DNA of 32,432 nucleotides from Gammaproteobacteria bacterium (GTDB lineage: Bacteria > Pseudomonadota > Gammaproteobacteria > Steroidobacterales > Woeseiaceae). The stretch covers positions 1 through 32,432 of the forward strand of contig JAOTVR010000037.1 in the NCBI GenBank assembly GCA_029863305.1. The letters run 5' to 3'. This document shows, in pieces, positions 13,578 to 21,814 of this stretch (within the stretch, counting starts at the first letter, position 1; the number at the start of each line of letters is the position of its first letter). A program made the position numbers and the translations under genes. The notes under the pieces were generated by a model. That model worked only from the letters and a program-made list of their open reading frames with translations, was not told the origin of the DNA and did not search any database.

Positions 13578-16130
13578 ATGAAAACTCCGGTTTTCCAGAT
13601 AATGCTGCTCAGGAAGAATAAAGGCCTCGAGCCGTGGCGCAAGAACATAATGAATAACGAAGGCCCACTGAATGACGGAATTGGTGGTGCAGGCGATCGC
13701 CACAGAAATAGTGACGAATTCGAAGACGCCGTAACGTCGGAAATACCAGAAGACTTCTCGAAATTTTTCGATGATGCCGAATTGGCCGACCATCTGGCCG
13801 ACGTAGTAGCGACGAACATTGACCTGTCGGTGCACATCGATCCGGATGACGATTTCATGCTGGAGCCGGGGCATTGTCTTAACGATCGCTTCGATATTAT
13901 CGAGCTGGCTTATTCCGGCGGCATGGGGCACGTTTACAGAGCCGTAGATCGCCAGCGGATTTCTGAGGGCCCTGACAAGACATACGTGGCGATCAAGGTG
14001 CTGCGTCAATCACTAGCCGCGCCAGAGACGCTGCGACTGGCGCTCGAGCGAGAGGCAGCCCGGGCACAGTCTCTTGCCCATCCAAACATCATCAGTATCT
14101 TCGATTTCGCCGAGCATGGCGGGAAGTTCTTCCTGGTAATGGAGTGGTTGGAGGGAGAGTCTGTCAATGATTTGCTGCGGCGCACGAGGGGCCAGCAACT
14201 GGAGCACGAGTTTGTCTGGCCGTTGATCACAGGGGCTGCAAATGGTCTGCAATACGCGCACTCGAACAACGTAGTACACGCCGATATCAATCCGTCGAAT
14301 ATCTTTATTACGGACACGCACACGATCAAGCTGCTGGATTTTGGTGTCGCCAGACATTGTGATGACCCGGATCGGGACGAAACAGACGAGCGCTTCTCGT
14401 GGGTGACGTCAACGTATGCAAGTCCTGAAGTCCTGTCCAGGAAAACGCCGGTTTTTGAAGACGACATATTTTCGCTTGCTTGTGTCGCCTACCGGCTATT
14501 GAAAGGCTCCCATCCATTCGGTGGCTTACCGTCAATTGTCGCCAAGAAAAAGCACGTGGTGGTTGAACCGATACCGGGACTCGCGGAGGAAGACTGGGAG
14601 TTCTTACGTCAGGCATTATCGTATGAGCGCGAGGATCGCCCCAAATCTGTTACCGGATTCTTGCGAGATGGGCGAGGCACGGCCGCAGTCGGAGGAAGTA
14701 GTCGCTGGATTACTCGTAAACGCTTGCCCTGGCTGTTGATCACCGCGGCCGCTACGATCGCAGCCCTCGCCGGGTCCTTGTGGTTGCTGAGAGGGGAGCC
14801 CCGGATCGAACCCGTCCCACCTCCCGCCGTACAGATCGATGAAAGGCCGAACGCTACGGATAGTTCGGGCATAACCACCTCGGCTGAGGTCGAGTCTCTT
14901 CTGGGTAATGCGTCTCAAGCGATGGACGAACAGCGTTATGTTTCGCCGGACGACTCAAGTGCACGTTTCTATTATCGCCAGGTGCTGGGCATCGAGCCCG
15001 CGAGTCCGACTGCGCTTCGAGGTCTGCGGGCAATAAGCGATGAGTTTGTGCGGCGCGCGAACGAGGCAATGCGTACTAATGATCTGGAGCAGGCTTATGG
15101 CGCCGTCGCCATCGCCGCGGAAACGGATCCACTAAATCCGGCTATCGAGATGGTTGAACAGGTAATTTTTGCGCAAGGGGATAGCGTGCTTGCCGATGCC
15201 CGCACGGCAGTTGCGGCGGCAGACGTCGGGACTGCAGTCACACTGTTGTCCCGTGCAGAGCGTTACAGGCACATCGATCCGGATGCGATTCGGTCAATTC
15301 GCCAGCAAATCTCCCGGGCTGCGCAAGACGAGCAGTTTCTCGACGATCTCGCAAGCGCGAACGCGCTCATCGCAGCCGGCAAACTCATCACCCCGGCCGA
15401 CGATAATGCCCATGCGGCACTCGTTGCGCTGTATCGGGTCCATGGCGATGACCAGCGGTTGCTCGATTCGATGGAACGCCTTGGAGAGCGCCTCTTGACG
15501 CGTGCGGCTTTTGCGGCAGCCGCTGGACAGTTCACGGAGGCAACGGAATTGCTCGATGCTGTCGATACGCTCGGTATCCTGTCGCCGGAAGTCGAATCTG
15601 CGCGGCAGTCGATGCGGGTCGCCATTGACATTGCCGAGACGCAGGCGGCGCCGGACAATTTCTTGCCCGAAGAATCGGTCACCGATGTGAGTTTACCGGG
15701 GGCCGAAGCGGCTGCCATCGTGGAAGAACCTGCAATGACTACAGACAGTGAAAGCGAGCCCGTGGCTGCTGTCGCCGAATTGCCGCAGGCATCCCGGGAG
15801 CGGGATCCAGCTGTGGCTTCCCTTGTCTCCGACGCGGCAGCCGATGAGTCGCCACCGCAAGGACTGCAAAGTATTGAACAGTTTGGAATCAAGAAATATG
15901 TTGCGCCGGTCTTCCCGCGCCGCGCGCGCCTGCGCGGACTCTCCGGTCTGGTCGAAGTCGGTTTCAACATCAACGTTGACGGAAGCACAGACGCTATCGA
16001 CATTCTGCGCGCGGAGCCTGGCGACGTATTTGTCTCCAGCGCGCTCAAAGCCGTGAAGCAGTGGCGCTTCGAGCCACAGGACGACGTATTTCGAGCTCAG
16101 ATCACTTTGAAGTTCGAATCATCCCCTTAA
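13578..16130 (+). CDS. Membrane Ser/Thr protein kinase fused to a periplasmic TonB C-terminal-like domain
   Basis: An 850-residue protein. The cytoplasmic kinase domain spans about 104-365: glycine loop GGMGHVY (114-120), VAIK with Lys140, Glu158, catalytic loop HADINPSN (Asp236), DFG at 254-256, SPE at 282-284 and Asp296. The loop differs from the usual HRDLKPxN: Arg is Ala and the Lys after Asp is Asn238. A single membrane helix follows at about 384-404 after a basic RKR. The outer part (about 430-690) is helical and TPR-like (SARFYYRQVLGIEPASPTAL), then an acidic Ala/Glu/Ser linker, and a C-terminal TonB-like domain at about 770-850 (VAPVFPRRARLRGLSGLVEV, ALKAVKQWRFEP). The start is uncertain: ATG at 13650 is possible and neither has a good ribosome-binding site. 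The layout suggests coupling of an envelope state to cytoplasmic phosphorylation; substrate unknown. Confidence 0.88.
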   Translation: MKTPVFQIMLLRKNKGLEPWRKNIMNNEGPLNDGIGGAGDRHRNSDEFEDAVTSEIPEDFSKFFDDAELADHLADVVATNIDLSVHIDPDDDFMLEPGHCLNDRFDIIELAYSGGMGHVYRAVDRQRISEGPDKTYVAIKVLRQSLAAPETLRLALEREAARAQSLAHPNIISIFDFAEHGGKFFLVMEWLEGESVNDLLRRTRGQQLEHEFVWPLITGAANGLQYAHSNNVVHADINPSNIFITDTHTIKLLDFGVARHCDDPDRDETDERFSWVTSTYASPEVLSRKTPVFEDDIFSLACVAYRLLKGSHPFGGLPSIVAKKKHVVVEPIPGLAEEDWEFLRQALSYEREDRPKSVTGFLRDGRGTAAVGGSSRWITRKRLPWLLITAAATIAALAGSLWLLRGEPRIEPVPPPAVQIDERPNATDSSGITTSAEVESLLGNASQAMDEQRYVSPDDSSARFYYRQVLGIEPASPTALRGLRAISDEFVRRANEAMRTNDLEQAYGAVAIAAETDPLNPAIEMVEQVIFAQGDSVLADARTAVAAADVGTAVTLLSRAERYRHIDPDAIRSIRQQISRAAQDEQFLDDLASANALIAAGKLITPADDNAHAALVALYRVHGDDQRLLDSMERLGERLLTRAAFAAAAGQFTEATELLDAVDTLGILSPEVESARQSMRVAIDIAETQAAPDNFLPEESVTDVSLPGAEAAAIVEEPAMTTDSESEPVAAVAELPQASRERDPAVASLVSDAAADESPPQGLQSIEQFGIKKYVAPVFPRRARLRGLSGLVEVGFNINVDGSTDAIDILRAEPGDVFVSSALKAVKQWRFEPQDDVFRAQITLKFESSP

Positions 16131-16224
16131 GCAGTGATCCTGATTCATTGAGTTGGCGCGTTGTGCTTGGCTGCAAATGGCTTCAGAGTCTGGCCGATCA
16201 GATTTATATTTTGGGGCCTCCGGC

Positions 16225-16614
16225 ATGACCACATCCGCTGATTCTCTGCGCATTGATCGCTGGCTGTTCTATTGCCGGTTTTTCAAAACCCGCAGACTTG
16301 CGACGGCAGCGGTAGTTGGCGGGCATGTAAAGATCAACGGCGAGCGAACCACGCCGGGCAGTCGCATCAAGTGCGGTGACCGAATCGACCTGATTCGTGA
16401 GCGATTACCATACTCGCTCACCGTTATCGCGATTCCGCAACGGCGCGGCCCGGCCATCGAAGCACGAAAGTGCTTTCTCGAGGACGAGGCAACAGTGCGT
16501 CAGAGAGAACGGCAAACTGCTGCTTTGCGGCAGGATCGAATGCTGATGCCGAAGACAGATGGCCGTCCCGATAAGCATACGCGACGCAAATTGAGGGAGC
16601 GAAGCAGGGGTTAA
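16225..16614 (+). CDS. hslR: Hsp15 (HslR), S4-domain RNA-binding heat-shock protein
   Basis: A 129-residue protein with an S4 RNA-binding domain at the N-terminus: LRIDRWLFYCRFFKTRRLAT, AAVVGGHVKINGERTTPGS and IKCGDRIDLI. The C-terminal half is basic and matches Hsp15 (RRGPAIEARKCFLEDEATV, then PDKHTRRKLRER). HslR binds free 50S subunits carrying a nascent chain after premature termination and helps recycle them. The ATG at 16225 is chosen because it places the start at the usual position before the S4 domain; ATG 16177 and TTG 16153 in the same frame would add residues not typical for the family. It is not obviously coupled to the kinase gene (94 bp gap). Confidence 0.92.
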   Translation: MTTSADSLRIDRWLFYCRFFKTRRLATAAVVGGHVKINGERTTPGSRIKCGDRIDLIRERLPYSLTVIAIPQRRGPAIEARKCFLEDEATVRQRERQTAALRQDRMLMPKTDGRPDKHTRRKLRERSRG

Positions 16615-16639
16615 GCCAGGTCACGCGCCCTTGATTTGA

Positions 16640-16661
16640 GATGCACCTGCGCGGGCGCATC
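16640..16661. terminator. Hairpin between convergent genes, possible weak terminator
   Basis: GATGC (16640-16644) pairs with GCATC (16657-16661), with further G-C pairs inside after one mismatch. It lies between the convergent ends at 16614 and 16668. No T-run follows on either strand, so termination would be weak or Rho-assisted. Confidence 0.25.
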
Positions 16662-16667
16662 AGGGAA

Positions 16668-16964
16668 TCATAAATCGTCGTCGAGATTGAAGTTATACGT
16701 ACTCTCGAGTTCTTTCTCAGTTCTGCGCTGATCCTCAAGTGCATCGAGACGACGTCGAAGTTCCAATTTGTGGTCTGCCGTATCTCCGTCACCTGCCTCA
16801 ATTTTGGCTATAAGCTCTTCGACGTTGATCTCAACCGAAATATCGCCAATATTATCGATGTCCGTAAAGTCATCAAGAACGATCGTATCCTCCGGCTGAT
16901 CGGATACGTCGATGTCATCTTCAACACCGGCCATTTTCTTACCACTATCGACTTCACCGTTCAT
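16668..16964 (-). CDS. Small acidic protein of unknown function with C-terminal charged helix
   Basis: A 98-residue cytoplasmic protein with no signal peptide or membrane segment. The ATG at 16962-16964 is chosen since GGAGAG lies upstream on the minus strand at good spacing; a TTG six codons earlier is less likely. The N-terminal two-thirds is very acidic (DIDVSDQPEDTIVLDDFTDI). The C-terminal part is a charged helix (LELRRRLDALEDQRRTEKEL) ending YNFNLDDDL. That tail faintly recalls the small PA3496-type proteins of Pseudomonas, a resemblance by memory only. It follows gspF on the same strand after about 100 bp and could be read from the gsp operon. Confidence 0.7.
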   Translation of the reverse strand: MNGEVDSGKKMAGVEDDIDVSDQPEDTIVLDDFTDIDNIGDISVEINVEELIAKIEAGDGDTADHKLELRRRLDALEDQRRTEKELESTYNFNLDDDL

Positions 16965-17065
16965 TGCAATCTCTCCGGGCAATAATCAGTTCCATACACG
17001 ACCGACCACTCGGGCCATAACTCGTATTTGTATACCGCGAAAGATATGGCCGTGCAAGGGCCTGA

Positions 17066-18280
17066 TTAGCGAATCAGGTTATTGATTTCGAAGATTGGTA
17101 GCAGGATCGCCAGAACAATCGTCATGACGACCGCGCCCATCAGGACGATAAGCAGGGGCTGCAGAATTCCCAGCAGTGTCGCGATCAGTCCATCGACTTC
17201 TCGCTCCTGATAATTCGCGGTGCGCGAGAGCATCTCTTCGAGCCGGCCGCCGGTCTCGCCACTCGCGATCAGGTGGATCATCATAGGCGGGAACAACTTG
17301 CTGGCGGCAAGCGATTGGCTGATTGACGCTCCTTCGCGCACTCTGAGTGAGGCCTCTGTGACGGCGTCACGCATCGGCAAGTTTTCGATGACTTCGGCCG
17401 CAATCTTCAGTGCGTCCAGAATCGGTACGCCACTCCCTGCCAGGATACTGAAAGTCCGCGTGAAGCGCGCGGTATTGATGCCTCGGGTTAGCTGTCCGGT
17501 GATTGGCATGCGGAGCAAAAAGCGATGGTAACCGCGCTTGGGACCATCCTTTTGCAGTAACCACCAGACGACATAAAATACCGCGGCAACGCCAATGATC
17601 AGTGCCAGCCAATGATCGCGAAGAAAATCGCTGGTCGCAATTAGCCAGCGTGTCAACGCGGGCAGCTCGCCCGATGCGTTTTCGAAGACATTGACGATGC
17701 GCGGGACAACGGTTGCAAGCATGAAACTGATGATCGCAACGGCCATTGCTACGAGCGCAATCGGATAGATCAGCGCGTTGGTTACCCGCTGTCTGAGTTC
17801 CTGCCGCGCTTCGGTATAATCGGCCAGGCGTTCGAGTACGACATCGAGGTGCCCCGATTGTTCGCCGGCTGCAACGGTTGCGCGATACAGTTCGGGAAAT
17901 GCCTGCGGAAATTCGCCCAGGCCATCGGCCAGCGTGTGGCCCTCCATTACCCGGGACCGAACGCCAAGCATGATGCTCTTGGTACGTGGCTGATCATTTT
18001 GCTGTGCCACGGCGAGAAGCGCTTCTTCAAGTGGCAATCCCGACTGCGACAATGAGGCGAGCTGGCGGGTCAGCAGCGCGAGGTCAGATGACGATATGCC
18101 GCTACGCAATGAGAAAGTCGTCTGGCGTTTGGCCTCTTTTTGCGCGACCTCGGTGACCTGCACCGGCAGCATATGGCGATCGCGGAGGATTTGCCGAACG
18201 TGCTTCGGCGTATCACCTTCGATCAGACCTTTGGATTCTTTGCCTTTAGGATCCAGCGCAACGTATTCGAATGCACCCAT
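17066..18280 (-). CDS. gspF: GspF, type II secretion inner-membrane platform protein
   Basis: A 404-residue polytopic inner-membrane protein of normal GspF length. N-terminal MGAFEYVALDPKGKESKGLI is the family start, followed by two T2SSF repeats: residues about 70-190 (LALLTRQLASLSQSGLPLEE, FPELYRATVAAGEQSG) and about 270-395 (FTRTFSILAGSGVPILDALK, MMIHLIASGETGGRLEEML). Three hydrophobic segments lie near 170, 220 and 375-400. GspF forms the platform that couples the GspE ATPase to pseudopilus assembly. The start is 15 bp after gspE. It is the last recognisable gsp gene here; gspG and the other pseudopilin genes do not follow. Confidence 0.97.
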   Translation of the reverse strand: MGAFEYVALDPKGKESKGLIEGDTPKHVRQILRDRHMLPVQVTEVAQKEAKRQTTFSLRSGISSSDLALLTRQLASLSQSGLPLEEALLAVAQQNDQPRTKSIMLGVRSRVMEGHTLADGLGEFPQAFPELYRATVAAGEQSGHLDVVLERLADYTEARQELRQRVTNALIYPIALVAMAVAIISFMLATVVPRIVNVFENASGELPALTRWLIATSDFLRDHWLALIIGVAAVFYVVWWLLQKDGPKRGYHRFLLRMPITGQLTRGINTARFTRTFSILAGSGVPILDALKIAAEVIENLPMRDAVTEASLRVREGASISQSLAASKLFPPMMIHLIASGETGGRLEEMLSRTANYQEREVDGLIATLLGILQPLLIVLMGAVVMTIVLAILLPIFEINNLIR

Positions 18281-18295
18281 GATAATTGCTTACGA

Positions 18296-19822
18296 CTAAT
18301 CTTCTTGGGTTACGCGCAGCAGCTCTTCGATCGTCGTGCTGCCTTCAAGGACGCGCCGTCGTCCATCAGCGCGTATGCTTGCACCCATCGTGCGCGCATG
18401 ACGCTCGAGATCCTGTTCGCTTACGCCGGAGTGAATCATGCTGCGCATCTTGTCGTCGACGGCGATCAGCTCGTAGATACCCGTGCGCCCCTGAAAGCCA
18501 CCGTTGGGTCCTTCGCCCGGATGGTACAGGACGGGCGGATTCGAGGCATCCACGTCCAGAAGCTCGCATTCGTACTCGCGAGCCGTGTAGGGCACCTTGG
18601 TCTCGTCATCAAGAACCCGAACGAGTCGTTGTGCAAGCACGCCAATCAAACTAGATGACAGCAGGAATGGCTCAACACCCATGTCTCTAAGCCGCGTAAC
18701 CGTACCTGCCGCCGTATTCGTATGCAAGGTTGAAAGCACCAGGTGACCGGTCAAACTGGCCTGTACGGCGATCTCAGCCGTCTCCAGGTCGCGAATCTCA
18801 CCCACCATCACGACGTCGGGATCCTGTCGGAGAATTGCGCGGAGTCCGCGGGCAAAGGTCATCTCGACCTTGGTATTAACCTGTGACTGTCCGATGCCGT
18901 CGATAAAATACTCGATCGGATCTTCGACCGTCATGATGTTGCGCGTGTTGTCGTTAATGCGTTCGAGGGCGGCATATAGCGTCGTTGTTTTACCGGAGCC
19001 CGTCGGACCGGTGACGAGGATGATGCCGTGCGGCCTGTGAATCAGATGATCCATTGTCTTTTGTATCGGTCCGGCCATGCCCAGCGAGGTCAGGTCAAGA
19101 CGACCCGCCTGCTTGTCCAGCAGGCGAAGCACGACTCTTTCGCCGTGGCCCGATGGCATCGTCGATACCCGAACATCGACGGCCCGGCCGGCAATACGCA
19201 GCGAGATACGCCCGTCCTGTGGCAAGCGTTTTTCAGCAATGTCGAGTTTTGACATGACCTTGATACGTGACACGACCAGCGGGGCGAGGGCGCGTCGGGT
19301 CTCGAGTACTTCGCGCAAAACACCATCAATTCGAAAGCGCACCCCCAGCCTGTTCTCGTAGGGTTCGATGTGCACGTCCGACGCATTGTCCTTGACCGCT
19401 TCGGTCAGTACGGCGTTGATGAAGCGAATGATTGGCGCGTCGTCGTCACTCTCCAGCAAATCCGACGGTTCCTGCAATTCCTGTGCGACCCGGGACAGGT
19501 CCATCTGATCGTCGAGGCCGTCAACCATGTGCATGGCTTTGTGGCTGCCTTGTTCATAGGACTCCTGTAGCAGTGCGTCGAATTCTTCAACCGAAACACG
19601 CGACAGTTTCAACGGGACTCCGGCAAACCGCCGGGCTTCAGCCAGACTCATTGGCGTGGCGCCGGGCCGATATACGGCATCCGCCGCATCGCGCGTGATC
19701 TCACGAATCAGCACGCCATGTCGTTTGGCAAACGTAAACGGCAGCGCTCGGTTGACCGACTGAGTATCCGTTTCGCTCGGTTCAGGTGCCAGTTCGAGGA
19801 CGATTTCAGTTTCGCTTTCCAT
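18296..19822 (-). CDS. gspE: GspE, type II secretion assembly ATPase (cysteine motif missing)
   Basis: A 508-residue cytoplasmic secretion ATPase. The N-terminal N1E-like domain (about 25-110) has PFTFAKRHGVLI. The ATPase core has ASDVHIEPYENRLGVRFRID, Walker A GPTGSGKT (272-279), Asp box VEDPIEY, Walker B region DVVMVGEIRD (336-345) and His box LSTLHTNTA. It powers pseudopilus extension with GspF and GspL. The zinc-binding region that normally carries CxxC and a second CxxC is altered: after LAQRLVR the sequence is VLDDETKVPYT, and before GRTGIYEL it is YHPGEGPNGGFQ, with no Cys at the motif positions. The ATG at 19822 is used; a TTG precedes it in frame. It lies 18 bp after gspD. Confidence 0.96.
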   Translation of the reverse strand: MESETEIVLELAPEPSETDTQSVNRALPFTFAKRHGVLIREITRDAADAVYRPGATPMSLAEARRFAGVPLKLSRVSVEEFDALLQESYEQGSHKAMHMVDGLDDQMDLSRVAQELQEPSDLLESDDDAPIIRFINAVLTEAVKDNASDVHIEPYENRLGVRFRIDGVLREVLETRRALAPLVVSRIKVMSKLDIAEKRLPQDGRISLRIAGRAVDVRVSTMPSGHGERVVLRLLDKQAGRLDLTSLGMAGPIQKTMDHLIHRPHGIILVTGPTGSGKTTTLYAALERINDNTRNIMTVEDPIEYFIDGIGQSQVNTKVEMTFARGLRAILRQDPDVVMVGEIRDLETAEIAVQASLTGHLVLSTLHTNTAAGTVTRLRDMGVEPFLLSSSLIGVLAQRLVRVLDDETKVPYTAREYECELLDVDASNPPVLYHPGEGPNGGFQGRTGIYELIAVDDKMRSMIHSGVSEQDLERHARTMGASIRADGRRRVLEGSTTIEELLRVTQED

Positions 19823-19840
19823 CAATTGATCAGGGCGACG

Positions 19841-21814
19841 TCACTCATCGCTCGCAGTTTCATCCTGGTCCGGTTGGGTGATTTCCTCGAGCGGCGGTAA
19901 TACCGGACGATCTGAACCCGGCATCAGTGCTACGCCGGTGCCCTGGTTGCCCTGCTGAACCTCGCGGATGTAGTTGTACTTTGCATTCGTTTCGAACGAG
20001 GTCTGCGACGAGTCCCGCAGGATCTTCGGCCGGATGAAGACCAGCAGGTTGGTCTTCACCTTGTCGGTTTTGCGACTGCGAAACAAATTACCAAGGATCG
20101 GGATCTTGCCCAGTATCGGCACGCGCTGATCGCTCTCACGCAAAACATCCTCGAGCAATCCACCGAGTACCAGGATCTCGCCGTCATCAACGATGACTGT
20201 CGTCTCGATGATTCGCTGATTGGTGATCAGATCGACCGCGCCGGCGGCGGACTGCGCGATGCTGGAGATCTCTTGCGATATGGTCAGCAGCAGTGCATCG
20301 CCTTCGTTGATTTGTGGTGTGATCGTGAGTTTTACGCCGATCTGCTGGCGCTGAATGGTCTGGAATGGATTGACGGCGCCGCCAGTGCTGCCGGTGTTTG
20401 AGTAGGAGCCGGTCACGAAGGGCACTTCCTGCCCGACGTTGAGCGTGGCTTCCTCGTTGTCCGTTGTTACGACCGACGGCGTCGAGATGATGTTGGTATC
20501 GGCATCACCGTTAAGCGCTCGGATGATAGACGCAAAACTGACGCCGGAATCGCTGATACGCCCAAGGCCGAGCGTTATGCCCTCGCCAATCAGGCCGGTC
20601 GGATCGATTTGTCCGCCGCTCCCTGCGGCGCCACCAAGCTGCACGATACCGGGGCCGAAGGCCGGGAAGTTGGTTGCGCCGATCGGCGTATTGGAACCGC
20701 TGCCCTCTACGGCCCAGGTAACGCCAAGTTCCGAAGTCTTATCGGCGACAACTTCGACAATGATCGCCTCCACGAGTACTTGTGCGCGGCGAATGTCGAG
20801 TTTGTCGACGATTTGCATAAGGGAGCGCATCATCTTCGGTGGTGCATTGACGACGATGGCATTGTTCTGCTGATCGGCCCAGACGCTGACCATGTCCTGT
20901 GACTGGGCGCCCGCAGCGCCGCCGGCGCTTGTTTGAGCCTGCGATGTGAAGTGCTGCTGCAACTTGGCCGCGAGGTCCTCTGCATCGGCGTAACGCAGGT
21001 AACGAACCTGGGTATCGCCGCCATCCTCGAGCGGGGTGTCGAGATGCGCGATCAGCGCGCGCAGTCGCAGGCGCTCGCTCTTGTCGCCACCAATCAGGAC
21101 GCTGTTGGTACGGGCATCGGCGACAAGGCTGGTGGTAACCGGAACACCATCGCTGCGTGGTTGCTGGGTCAGCGCGGTCATAATTCTGACGATCTCTGCC
21201 GCTGAGGCATGCTCGAGGCGCACGACTTCGACATCTTCGTCGTTCGACTGATCAATGCGCCGGATGATCGTCATCATCCTGCTTACATTGGCCGCCCGAT
21301 CCGAGATGATCAGCATATTCGACCCGGGGTGGGCCGCAAGATGACCGTATTGCGGAATAAGCGGCCGCAAGATCGGCACCAGTTGTGCGGCGCCGACATT
21401 CTGTACCTGAATCACTTGCGTGATGATGTCGTCAGGTCCCGCTGCAGCCGATGAGCCGAGCGGACCGGCGTACTGTCTTGCGGTCGCGTCAGGGACGATC
21501 TTGATCAGGTCTCCCGAAGTCACGGCGACATAACCGTGCACCTGCAGTATCGACAGAAAAGCTTCGTAAAATGCCTCGGGCGTCATCGGCGTTGAAGACA
21601 ACATCGTAACTTTGGCGCTGACCCGAGGATCGATAATGAAATTCTTCCGTGTAACCTCGCCGACGGCTTCAACGATTTGCCGAATATCGGCTTCCTTGTA
21701 ATTCGGTGTAATCGTCGCCCGCTGGCTCCAGGTCAACGGCGCAGCCAACAGGCTGCATAAGCTCAGTGCAACAACGAGTCGAAGGCGTGATTGCGGTACT
21801 TTATTCTTATTCAT
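19841..21814 (-). CDS. gspD: GspD, type II secretion outer-membrane secretin
   Basis: A 657-residue secretin. Residues 1-30 are a signal peptide (VVALSLCSLLAAPLTWS). N0 is at about 35-110 (TPNYKEADIRQIVEAVGEVT, KNFIIDPRVSAKVTML). N1-N3 repeats follow at about 130-340 with typical TQVIQVQNVGAAQLVPILRP and VLIGGDKSERLRLRALIAHL. The secretin barrel domain is at about 345-610 (VLVEAIIVEVV, NVGQEVPFVTGSYS, LVLGGLLED, PILGKIPILGNLFR). The final 45 residues are a polar, acidic tail. Fifteen copies form the gated channel in the outer membrane. The gene begins inside the end of gspC (ATGA overlap, 4 bp) and is followed by gspE. Confidence 0.97.
   Translation of the reverse strand: MNKNKVPQSRLRLVVALSLCSLLAAPLTWSQRATITPNYKEADIRQIVEAVGEVTRKNFIIDPRVSAKVTMLSSTPMTPEAFYEAFLSILQVHGYVAVTSGDLIKIVPDATARQYAGPLGSSAAAGPDDIITQVIQVQNVGAAQLVPILRPLIPQYGHLAAHPGSNMLIISDRAANVSRMMTIIRRIDQSNDEDVEVVRLEHASAAEIVRIMTALTQQPRSDGVPVTTSLVADARTNSVLIGGDKSERLRLRALIAHLDTPLEDGGDTQVRYLRYADAEDLAAKLQQHFTSQAQTSAGGAAGAQSQDMVSVWADQQNNAIVVNAPPKMMRSLMQIVDKLDIRRAQVLVEAIIVEVVADKTSELGVTWAVEGSGSNTPIGATNFPAFGPGIVQLGGAAGSGGQIDPTGLIGEGITLGLGRISDSGVSFASIIRALNGDADTNIISTPSVVTTDNEEATLNVGQEVPFVTGSYSNTGSTGGAVNPFQTIQRQQIGVKLTITPQINEGDALLLTISQEISSIAQSAAGAVDLITNQRIIETTVIVDDGEILVLGGLLEDVLRESDQRVPILGKIPILGNLFRSRKTDKVKTNLLVFIRPKILRDSSQTSFETNAKYNYIREVQQGNQGTGVALMPGSDRPVLPPLEEITQPDQDETASDE

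Noticed and set aside
15263..16048. A 261-codon open frame antisense to the kinase gene
   Set aside because: It is a Ser/Ala/Arg-rich shadow of the well-supported kinase/TonB-C frame, with no recognisable motif.
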